64,000 nt of DNA, taken from contig JAQYVF010000012.1 of the NCBI GenBank assembly GCA_030145625.1, forward strand, positions 1 to 64,000, in the 5' to 3' direction. A program made the position numbers and the translations under genes. Shown here piece after piece: positions 1 to 7,667 of this stretch. The notes beneath the pieces were generated by a model. The model saw only the letters and a list, made by a program, of their open reading frames with translations. It was not told the DNA's origin and searched no databases. Source of the DNA: Desulfocapsa sp. Lineage in GTDB: Bacteria > Desulfobacterota > Desulfobulbia > Desulfobulbales > Desulfocapsaceae. The number at the start of each line of letters is the position of its first letter. Positions within the stretch are counted from its first letter, which is position 1.

Positions 1-79
1 CATGTTGTCAGTGTCTGATAACCTGTGACAATCTAAATTAAAATACAATTTAGTCTTGTGTGATGCTGTGATAATAAGA

Positions 80-2668
80 ATGGATTCTCAAAATAAATCT
101 CTTGTCTTCTATAGTGCTATAGTCACTATCACAATCGCTTCCCTCGGTTTGTTTTCATATATTCCCGGATTCGGCCTTTGGGGGAGTTTGGGTCCTGATT
201 TTATACCAATGGCGCCAACTACGGCGATTTCTTTTATTCTTCTTGCTGTGTCTTCTCTACTCATTAAATCTAAAAGCTCAAACAAAACAGCTTCAGCATT
301 CGTTCTACTGTGTGTGGCGCTTGTGGCATTGTTTGGCTTACTCGAAGTCATTGGTCATTTTGTCAATAAAGACATTAGTCTCGAAGAAGCTTTTGTCCCC
401 AGCGTAGGTGAATTGCATGGTGTGCCAATTGCCAGAATGTCTCCAAGCACCGGATTATTTTTTTTCATTTCAGGAACAACCTTGCTGTTAATGTTTGCAG
501 TACCCCCTCAGCGAAAGAGAAATTTTCTCGTATCATGTTCAGGTTTTTTAAGTGTCGTGGTTTGTGCAAGTAGTCTTACATTTCTCTTGGGATATTTATA
601 TGGCACTCCTCTCCTTTATGGCCAGCACATTATCCCAATGGCGCTTACTACGGCGTTAGGTTTTTTCTTTTTATCTTTGATATTACTTGCAAGCCTGCCA
701 ACAAACTCTTTTCCCGTAAATTTACTTTATGGTGCTTCTACTCGAGCAAAACTGATGCGCGTTTTTCTCCCTGTAAGTCTATTGGCTGTTTTAATACAGG
801 GATCAGCTTCTTCGCTATTAGATCCCTCTATCGAGATAAACGATGCTCTCTTATCTGTAATTATAGCTCTCCTCGTAAGTATTATCACAACAATAGCTGT
901 TTCTAAAGTTGCTAAATTTATGGGAGGTCGGATTGACGGCATCGAGCAGGATCTTAGGAAAGCAAAGGTCGCTGTTGCTGGTTCAGAAAAAAAATACCGT
1001 TCTATGGTCGAACAGTCTCTCCTCGGTGTTTGTGTCATACAGGAAGAAAAATTAAAATATGTGAACCATCGGTTTTGTGAAATTTTCGGTTACTCAGAAA
1101 AAGAATTACTCGAAAGAATTACGCTACCGGAACTTATAATAATGGAAGACTGGGGACTGGTAAAAATAGAAACCCAACAAAGCTCATCAGGGGAAAGAAA
1201 TAGCCGCAACTATACTGTAAGGGGAAAACACAAAAACGGTTCTGTTATCTGGATTGAAATTTATGGTAGCAAGGTTGAATTTGAAGGAAAAACAGCTCTC
1301 AGTGGAGAGCTACTTGATATTACAGAACGTGTTTTGGCTACCGAGAAAAATAAAGAGCAAAGCATTTTGCTGGAAAACATGAGCCGGACTGGCAAAGTTG
1401 GCGGCTGGGAGCTTAACGTTTTAACCGGTAAACTAACGTGGACTAAAGAGACGGCAAGGATTCAGGATCTTGACCCAGACGCAGAAATAAATTTAGAAAA
1501 AGGACTTGATCAATACCAGGGAGAGGCGCGCAAGAAAATTGAATCGATCCTGGGACTTACCCTTAAGCAAGGTACACCTTACGACCTTGAAGTAGAGATT
1601 TTCACAACTAAAGGGAATCACAAATGGGTGCGAATAATTGGCCACCCCGAAAAACACGGCGAAAAGGTGGTGCGGATCAGAGGGATATTACAGGATATCA
1701 CAAGCCTCAAACAGAGGGAGGTCGAGTTGCGGAAAAGCGAGGAGCGGAACCGACTCATTCTGCAGACGGCCATGGACGGCTTCTGGCGAACGGATATGCA
1801 GAATCGACTGCTAGAGGTCAATAATACCTATTGTCAGATGAGTGGTTACACTGAACCGGAGCTACTGGGCATGAGCGTATCAGACCTGGAAGCAATCGAG
1901 ACACCCGGCGAAATCGACGCGCACTTTCAGAAGCTCATTGCGCAAGGAGAGGATCGTTTTGAATCCCGTTATCGCCGCAAGGATGGGAGCATTTTCGACG
2001 TGGAGATCAGCGGCCAATACCGGCCTGATGACGGCGGGCAGATGATATTTTTCCTGCGCGACATCACCGAGCGCAAGCGGGCAGAAGAGGAATTGCAAGA
2101 AAGTGAGGAGAGGTTTAGAAGTGTTTTTGATCAAGCGGCTGTGGGGGTGGCTCGACTGGCTCCGGATGGGACATGGCTGGAGGTCAATAATAAACTTTGT
2201 GATATTGTTGGGTATTCACGTGACGAATTCTTATCAAAAACATTTCAGGATATAACTCACCCGGATGATTTGCAAGTTGATCTCGATTACGTCAAGCAGC
2301 TTCTTAAGGATGAGATCAAAACCTATACTATGGAAAAGCGCTATTTAAAAAAGAATGGTGATACAGTCTGGATCAATCTTACAGCAAGTCTTACGAGAGA
2401 CACAAATAATGATGCTGATTCTTTTATTGCAGTAATTGAAGACATCACTAAGCGTAAGCAAACAGAAAAGGAACTAGAGAAATCCAGAGAGCATCTTGAG
2501 AGTCTGGTGGATGAACGCACGAGTGAACTACGAACTAAGATTGAAGAGTTGGAGCTTTTCAATACGTTCGCAGTTGATCGTGAAGAACAGATGATCAGTC
2601 TCAAGGAGGAGATCAATAGTCTGTTGTCGGAGCTGGAAAGGGAAGAAAAGTATACTGTTGTGAAGTGA
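80..2668 (+). CDS. Membrane-anchored multi-PAS sensor protein without kinase domain
   Basis: Predicted sensory protein of about 862 residues. The first ~290 residues are hydrophobic with several membrane segments and contain two similar motifs, IPMAPTTAISF and IPMALTTALGF, suggesting an internally duplicated membrane module. Four PAS domains follow (about 304-420, 433-555, 556-676, 677-800), then a charged coiled-coil tail ending EREEKYTVVK. No HisKA, HATPase, GGDEF or methyl-accepting domain is present, so it must pass its signal to a partner. The open frame can begin at a TTG at 56; I prefer the ATG at 80, which puts a short polar N-terminus before the first membrane segment, though neither has a good ribosome-binding site. 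The third PAS domain (about 1700-2095) is visibly more GC-rich than its surroundings. Ligand unknown. Confidence 0.85.
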   Translation: MDSQNKSLVFYSAIVTITIASLGLFSYIPGFGLWGSLGPDFIPMAPTTAISFILLAVSSLLIKSKSSNKTASAFVLLCVALVALFGLLEVIGHFVNKDISLEEAFVPSVGELHGVPIARMSPSTGLFFFISGTTLLLMFAVPPQRKRNFLVSCSGFLSVVVCASSLTFLLGYLYGTPLLYGQHIIPMALTTALGFFFLSLILLASLPTNSFPVNLLYGASTRAKLMRVFLPVSLLAVLIQGSASSLLDPSIEINDALLSVIIALLVSIITTIAVSKVAKFMGGRIDGIEQDLRKAKVAVAGSEKKYRSMVEQSLLGVCVIQEEKLKYVNHRFCEIFGYSEKELLERITLPELIIMEDWGLVKIETQQSSSGERNSRNYTVRGKHKNGSVIWIEIYGSKVEFEGKTALSGELLDITERVLATEKNKEQSILLENMSRTGKVGGWELNVLTGKLTWTKETARIQDLDPDAEINLEKGLDQYQGEARKKIESILGLTLKQGTPYDLEVEIFTTKGNHKWVRIIGHPEKHGEKVVRIRGILQDITSLKQREVELRKSEERNRLILQTAMDGFWRTDMQNRLLEVNNTYCQMSGYTEPELLGMSVSDLEAIETPGEIDAHFQKLIAQGEDRFESRYRRKDGSIFDVEISGQYRPDDGGQMIFFLRDITERKRAEEELQESEERFRSVFDQAAVGVARLAPDGTWLEVNNKLCDIVGYSRDEFLSKTFQDITHPDDLQVDLDYVKQLLKDEIKTYTMEKRYLKKNGDTVWINLTASLTRDTNNDADSFIAVIEDITKRKQTEKELEKSREHLESLVDERTSELRTKIEELELFNTFAVDREEQMISLKEEINSLLSELEREEKYTVVK
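2099..2668 (+). repeat. Long coding repeat, copy 1 (PAS domain plus tail)
   Basis: These 570 bases encode the last PAS domain and coiled-coil tail. They align without net length change to 7035-7604 and are highly similar at nucleotide level by eye. The last 231 bases (from 2438) also match 4276-4506. The similarity includes many synonymous positions, which points to recent duplication or gene conversion rather than only protein-level conservation. Confidence 0.85.
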
Positions 2669-2696
2669 CAAGTTCGGAGTTTTGAACGTAAGGTAA

Positions 2697-2822
2697 TACA
2701 AGAAGCATGAACAACTTATCAAATCTCTGGCACAAGCCCTCAGGGAAATGAGAACGGACGGCACTTATACTGAGATCAAAAACAGGGCGCTGTGGAGCTA
2801 TCTGCAAGAGGGCCATGACTGA
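2697..2822 (+). pseudogene. Remnant: C-terminus of a family-3-type solute-binding protein
   Basis: An open stretch of 41 codons directly after an in-frame TAA reads KKHEQLIKSLAQALREMRTD, then GTYTEIKNRALW, and ends in a TGA that overlaps the ATG of the next gene. The pattern of Leu-Ala-x-Ala-Leu-x-Glu-Met-x-x-Asp-Gly-Thr-Tyr is typical of the last helix of bacterial extracellular solute-binding proteins of family 3. No start codon or upstream body of such a protein is present. The rest was probably deleted or replaced when the preceding PAS gene or its tail was inserted. It is too short to be a functional binding protein. Confidence 0.65.
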
Positions 2823-4506
2823 TAATAAGCAAGAAATATATCCATTACTAAAGAGCACTCTGGCCAGAAAGTTTATTTTTTTTATACTGCTGTTCAGTTC
2901 GATAATTACCTTAATTGGCACTTCGTTACAGCTTTACCTGGATTATAGCAAAGATAAGAATAACATCCATAGCACTCTTAACCAGATCGAGACAACGCAC
3001 TTACAAAGCATTGCCAACAATCTATGGGTGTACGACCAGGAGCAGATTAGTGTTCAGTTGCTGGAGATCCTGTCTTTGCCAGACATCCAGTATATTGCGA
3101 TTTCTGCAGATGGTGAAGAGACAATCAGTGTCGGCACCCGAGAATCAACAAAGATCTTATCTCAAAAGTATCCCTTGACATATTCTTTCCGGGATAAGAA
3201 GGTCAGCCTTGGCAGCCTGCAAGTTGAAGCTACTCTGGACAACGCCTTTCAGCGGCTTCGCAGCCGTGTAGTTGTAATCCTATTGACCCAGGGGATCAAA
3301 ACGTTACTGGTTTCTTTGTTTATTCTCTTTGTTTTCTATTTGCTTGTCGGCCGTCATCTCATTCGTATAGCCAACTATTCAAAAAAGCTCGCTCTGGATC
3401 ACCTCGATAACCAGTTGGCCTTGGACCGATCGGTCTCAAAAAACAGAACAAATGACGAGCTTGAGACCTTGGTTATTTCTATAAATACAATGTGTAGCAA
3501 TTTACAGAACGATATCGCGGAAAGAAAAAAATACGAATCTGCCCTTCTGGAAAGTGAAGGGAAATTTAAGGCGATGGCTGAAACATCCCCGCTTGCGATA
3601 TACATGTCGGTCGGCATTGAGCAAAAAGCCGAATATGTAAACCCGACTTTTTTGAAACTATTCGGCTATTCGCTCGAAGAAGTTCCATCTGTTAAGCAAT
3701 TGTGGCCTCTGGCATTTCCCGATGAGAATTACCGCAAACAGATTTCAGAAGAATGGCAACTTAGGGTCGAGCGTGCCACCGAAAACAAATCGGAAATTGA
3801 ACCGATGGAGGCCGTTGTCACCTGCAAGGATGGTTCGCAAAAAACGATATCGTGGGGATTCAAGACTATTGGTGAGAAAAACTGGGCCGTTGGGCTTGAT
3901 TTGACCGAGCGCAAGTTAGCAGAAAGAAAATTAATGGCAAGTGAAGAAAACTTGCATCTCGTTATCGAGGCGTCTCCTATTGGAATTTGTACGGTTGACC
4001 AGCTTGGCGACTTTGTCACGACAAATCTGGCATATGAACAGATGGTGGGTTATTCCAAAGAAGAACTCAAGGGGCTTTCCTTTTTTGATGTGACGCATCC
4101 AGATGATCGCCCTAAGAACATAAAGCTCTTCCAGAACATGTTTTCTTTGAATGAGAAAAGATTTTCCATGGAGAAAAGATATGTTTGCAAGGACGGCGCG
4201 GTGATAGATGTGATCGTCAACGCTACTGGGATCATGGACGCTGAGGGAAATGCCAGATTCGGAACCGCATTCGTAGAAGACATCACTGAGCGTAAGCAAA
4301 CAGCAAAGGAACTGGAAAAATCAAGAAAGCACCTTGAGAGTCTGGTAGATGAACGCACGGGTGAACTGCAAAATAAGATTGACGAGTTGAGGCTTTTCAA
4401 TACGTTCGCAGTTGATCGTGAAGAACAGATGATCAGTCTCAAGGCGGAGATCAATAGTCTGTTGTCGGAGCTGGAAAGGGAAGAAAAATATACTGTTGTG
4501 AAGTGA
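2815..4506 (+). CDS. Membrane PAS sensor with periplasmic domain, no kinase domain
   Basis: 563-residue sensor. A membrane segment at about 17-41, a periplasmic region of ~115 residues, and a second membrane segment at about 158-182 give the usual extracytoplasmic sensor layout. A HAMP-like stretch (about 185-240) and two PAS domains (about 250-370 and 378-495) follow, then the same coiled-coil tail as the genes at 80 and 5589. No output domain is present. The start ATG overlaps the stop of the solute-binding-protein remnant by the pattern expected for translationally coupled genes. That suggests the ancestral pair was binding protein plus sensor; the present partner may be the binding protein encoded just downstream at 4559. 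Direct evidence for the interaction is lacking. Confidence 0.85.
   Translation: MTDNKQEIYPLLKSTLARKFIFFILLFSSIITLIGTSLQLYLDYSKDKNNIHSTLNQIETTHLQSIANNLWVYDQEQISVQLLEILSLPDIQYIAISADGEETISVGTRESTKILSQKYPLTYSFRDKKVSLGSLQVEATLDNAFQRLRSRVVVILLTQGIKTLLVSLFILFVFYLLVGRHLIRIANYSKKLALDHLDNQLALDRSVSKNRTNDELETLVISINTMCSNLQNDIAERKKYESALLESEGKFKAMAETSPLAIYMSVGIEQKAEYVNPTFLKLFGYSLEEVPSVKQLWPLAFPDENYRKQISEEWQLRVERATENKSEIEPMEAVVTCKDGSQKTISWGFKTIGEKNWAVGLDLTERKLAERKLMASEENLHLVIEASPIGICTVDQLGDFVTTNLAYEQMVGYSKEELKGLSFFDVTHPDDRPKNIKLFQNMFSLNEKRFSMEKRYVCKDGAVIDVIVNATGIMDAEGNARFGTAFVEDITERKQTAKELEKSRKHLESLVDERTGELQNKIDELRLFNTFAVDREEQMISLKAEINSLLSELEREEKYTVVK
4276..4506 (+). repeat. Tail repeat, copy 2 (231 bp)
   Basis: Encodes the coiled-coil tail of the preceding gene and closely matches 2438-2668 and 7374-7604, each 231 bases and ending at the stop codon. 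Similarity stops at or just after the stop codons, so the unit is the tail-coding segment itself. Confidence 0.85.
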
Positions 4507-4558
4507 GTTGGCTTTTAAGCACACCATTTATAACAACAAATTGTGTGGAGGAAAATGA

Positions 4559-5572
4559 ATGAATATTTCGATTTCATTAGCTTTTTTATTCTGTTTAACA
4601 GTAATGACCTCAGCACAGGCGGAATCCCGTAAAATTATAATTCTGGAAACCATGCCTGTCCCAGTTGTAACAGAACATTCCAAGGCGATAAAACAATCCC
4701 TAGCCGAACTTGCAGCGCAAAGTGGAGACACTTACGAGATTGAGATCCTTGAGGGTATGGGAGCAAAAGACAGGGCGGCTAAACTCCTCAAAAATTCTCT
4801 GGAAAAGAAGCGCCCCGATCTTGTTGTAACCATAGCAACCCTTGCAACACAGGCTGCAAAAGAAGTCCTTTCCGGTAGCAACATTCCTATCATTTTCTGC
4901 GTGGTTATTGATCCTATTGGGGCGGATATTATCAAAAAGGTAGGTGTTGCCAGCGGGACCAACATCACTGGGGTTGTTTATACCCAGCAACATAATATAA
5001 AGGTTGAGATGGTGATGCGCCTTTTGAGGCATACACACCGTGATTCGGTTCTAAAAATCGGTTTTATTAGTTCTGATTATCCATCATCTATAAGCGACTT
5101 TAGAGAGTTGGAAAAAATCTCCTCCTTGGTAGATAATTACGAATTTATCACTTACATTTATCCTTATAGACCAATACCAGAAGGACTTCCTGAAATGTAT
5201 GCGAACATGAGAAAAGGAATTGATTCGCTTAAGGATAAAGTTGATTTTTTCTGGGAAAGTTCTGGGCCAATGAGTGAGATAGTTGAGGCCTCGCAAATTC
5301 TTATCAACTCTGGGAAACCGATCATCTTAGGGTATACACCAAAAGCCGTTGAAAAGGGAATTTTGATGGCGGTTGTTACAGACTCTCAGGAGACTGGGCA
5401 GCAGGTTGTTGAAATGGCCGCTAAAGTTTTTAAAGGTACTGATGTGGGCACTCTTCCGGTTACTACTCCTCGGAAATTTAATCTTTATTTAAATATGAAA
5501 ACTGCGGAGAAATATGGACTGAAAATACCTTCTCACTTACTCATGATCGCAGGGGAAAATGTATTCCGCTAA
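4559..5572 (+). CDS. ABC-type periplasmic substrate-binding protein (ABC_sub_bind family)
   Basis: 337 residues with a Sec signal peptide (hydrophobic stretch ending near SAQAES). The body reads as the ABC_sub_bind family (Pfam PF04392), with the KRPDLVVTIATLATQAAKEV and IPIIFCVVIDPI segments typical of that fold. A GGAGGAAAATGA segment provides a good ribosome-binding site. No permease or ATPase gene is adjacent; the gene is enclosed by PAS-sensor genes. The likely role is ligand capture for a membrane sensor rather than transport, as known for other binding-protein/sensor pairs; this is inferred from context. The ligand cannot be told from sequence; related proteins bind amino acids or aromatic compounds. 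The 3' end overlaps the possible upstream start of the next gene. Confidence 0.85.
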   Translation: MNISISLAFLFCLTVMTSAQAESRKIIILETMPVPVVTEHSKAIKQSLAELAAQSGDTYEIEILEGMGAKDRAAKLLKNSLEKKRPDLVVTIATLATQAAKEVLSGSNIPIIFCVVIDPIGADIIKKVGVASGTNITGVVYTQQHNIKVEMVMRLLRHTHRDSVLKIGFISSDYPSSISDFRELEKISSLVDNYEFITYIYPYRPIPEGLPEMYANMRKGIDSLKDKVDFFWESSGPMSEIVEASQILINSGKPIILGYTPKAVEKGILMAVVTDSQETGQQVVEMAAKVFKGTDVGTLPVTTPRKFNLYLNMKTAEKYGLKIPSHLLMIAGENVFR

Positions 5573-5588
5573 AGAGGTCTTTCATAGT

Positions 5589-7604
5589 ATGAATTTCTTC
5601 AAACAAAAAACACATATTATCATTCTGTTAGCTGCATTAGCTATTTCAGGGGGGATGTTTCTGTATGGCAAGCGAATCTATAACGACTTGCTGCAATTAA
5701 GGGAATCAGAAATTGCCTTTTTTACCAAGAGTCGTGAGCTTGATACTTATTTCAGAGATTTCCAGCGATCCTTAGGTTTTGGAGGGTTCATTCATAATGT
5801 CAAGGAGTACATTGTCCACAGGTCCCCACCCCAGTTAGTTCTTCTTGATGCCAATGTTCAGGAACTTGAGACCGCCCATGCCTTCATCAAAGAACATCTT
5901 CAGGACCCTGAATCAGCTCATGCCATGGTAATGCTGGATCGTTTTGTTTTAGTCATCCGACAAAAACATGAACAGCTTATTAAACCTGAAAATCAACTTC
6001 TCGGGCCTACTGAATTAGATATTCTTTTAGATATTGAAACCCCGGAGATTCTTAGTGCCCTGGTCACACTCGAAAGCCTCAAAAACCGTCATTCCAAAGA
6101 AGCAATCCTCAAAATTCAAAACAGTATTGATACGTTTGTGTCACATTTGTTTCTTGCCATTGTTCTTCTTCCTTTAACCCTATTGATAGGTATTTATCTT
6201 ACATTACTTCTCAATCGAGAAATCCGGACAAAACAGCAGTTAGCTTCTGCAACAAAACTTTTACGCAATAATGAAGAAAAATTCCGAGCTCTTTTTGAGC
6301 AGGCTGGTGGCTATTGCATGATTATTGATCCTAATACTTCAGATGGTATACCTGTGATTGTTGATGCAAATAAAGCGGCTTGTTTTGCGCATGGCTACAC
6401 AAAGGAAGAGTTTGTTGGCATACCTGTTGCGAACATAGATGATGAAGAGGGAAAACGTTTGGTTAAAAAGAGAACAAGTGAAATTATGACAGGCAAACCG
6501 TTTTATTGTGAGAATGTACATGTTCGCAAGGATGGTACATCTTTCGATGTAGCAGTTAATGCAAAACGTATTGATATAGGAGATGAACCTCCATTAATTC
6601 TTACTACAGAATATGACATTACCGACCGTAAGAACTCTGAGGAGACAATAAAAACCGCATATAGCATGCTTAAAACAGCTGAAGAAATAGCTCATATTGG
6701 TAGTTGGGAATGGGATATACAAAAAGATAAATTTAATATGTCAGAAGAATGGCGTCAAATACATGGAGTTACAAACAAAATATTAACCATGACTGAATTG
6801 ATGTCAATTGCACATCCTGATGATGCAAAAGATATTGAGAATATTTTTAAAGATGCACTTGCTGGAGTGAGACCCTACGATTTAACTCATCGCATTATCC
6901 GTCAGGACAATGGAAAGGTGAGAGTAATATCTGCGAAAGGTCTTGTTAGCCGTGATAAAGAAGGAAAACCTTACAAGGTAATTGGTACCGCCCAAGACAT
7001 AACCGAGATTAAGCTGGCAGAAGAAGAATTAAAAGAAAGTGAGGAGAGATTTAGAGGCGTTTTTAATCAAGCGGCTGTTGGTGTGGCTCGACTGGCACTG
7101 GATGGAACATGGCTGGAAGTCAACAAAAAGCTTTGTGATATTGTGGGATATTCACATGAGGAACTCTTATCAAAAACATTCAAGGATATAACTCATCCTG
7201 ATGATTTACAAACTGATCTAAATTACGTCAATCAGCTTCTTAAAGATGAGATAAAAACCTATACTATGGAAAAGCGCTATTTAAAAAAGAATGGTGATAT
7301 GGTCTGGATCAATCTTACAGCAAGTCTTACGAGAGACATAAATAATGCTCCTGATTATTTTGTTGCAGTAATTGAAGACATCACTAAGCGTAAGCAAACA
7401 GAAAGGCAACTGGAAAATTACAGAGAACAGCTTGAGAGTCTGGTAGAGCAACGCACGAGTGAACTGCAAGATAAGATTGACGAGTTGGAGCTTTTCAATA
7501 CGTTCACAGTTGATCGTGAAGAACAGATGATCCTTCTCAAGGAGGAGATCAATAGTCTGTTGTCGGAGCTGGAAAGGGAAGAAAAATATACTGTTGTGAA
7601 GTGA
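5589..7604 (+). CDS. Membrane PAS sensor with helical periplasmic domain, no kinase domain
   Basis: About 671 residues: membrane segment near 8-27, a mostly helical periplasmic region, a second membrane segment near 193-215, then three PAS domains (about 232-350, 364-480, 486-600) and the shared coiled-coil tail. No kinase or other output domain. An upstream ATG at 5559 is in frame and would overlap the binding-protein gene by 14 bases; I choose 5589 because an AAAGAGGT sequence lies in front of it and the protein then begins with a short basic stretch before the membrane segment. The last PAS domain and tail are a near copy of the end of the first gene. Tight packing with the binding protein suggests co-transcription. 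Confidence 0.82.
   Translation: MNFFKQKTHIIILLAALAISGGMFLYGKRIYNDLLQLRESEIAFFTKSRELDTYFRDFQRSLGFGGFIHNVKEYIVHRSPPQLVLLDANVQELETAHAFIKEHLQDPESAHAMVMLDRFVLVIRQKHEQLIKPENQLLGPTELDILLDIETPEILSALVTLESLKNRHSKEAILKIQNSIDTFVSHLFLAIVLLPLTLLIGIYLTLLLNREIRTKQQLASATKLLRNNEEKFRALFEQAGGYCMIIDPNTSDGIPVIVDANKAACFAHGYTKEEFVGIPVANIDDEEGKRLVKKRTSEIMTGKPFYCENVHVRKDGTSFDVAVNAKRIDIGDEPPLILTTEYDITDRKNSEETIKTAYSMLKTAEEIAHIGSWEWDIQKDKFNMSEEWRQIHGVTNKILTMTELMSIAHPDDAKDIENIFKDALAGVRPYDLTHRIIRQDNGKVRVISAKGLVSRDKEGKPYKVIGTAQDITEIKLAEEELKESEERFRGVFNQAAVGVARLALDGTWLEVNKKLCDIVGYSHEELLSKTFKDITHPDDLQTDLNYVNQLLKDEIKTYTMEKRYLKKNGDMVWINLTASLTRDINNAPDYFVAVIEDITKRKQTERQLENYREQLESLVEQRTSELQDKIDELELFNTFTVDREEQMILLKEEINSLLSELEREEKYTVVK
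7035..7604 (+). repeat. Long coding repeat, copy 2 (PAS domain plus tail)
   Basis: Matches 2099-2668 over 570 bases without net indels; the terminal 231 bases also match 4276-4506. See the copy-1 entry for what the match implies. Confidence 0.85.
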
Positions 7605-7667
7605 GTTGGCTTTTCCAATTAATCAAGCAAGGATATTAGATATGAGCACCCATTTTCAGGCTTTATT

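Noticed and set aside
2613-2921. 102-codon minus-strand frame over the intergenic region
   Set aside because: It is the shadow of the shared tail, the binding-protein remnant and the next gene on the other strand.
80-7604. The three PAS proteins as histidine kinases truncated by frameshift
   Set aside because: All three end at the same tail residue with a clean stop and no kinase remnant follows in any frame, so the short form appears genuine.
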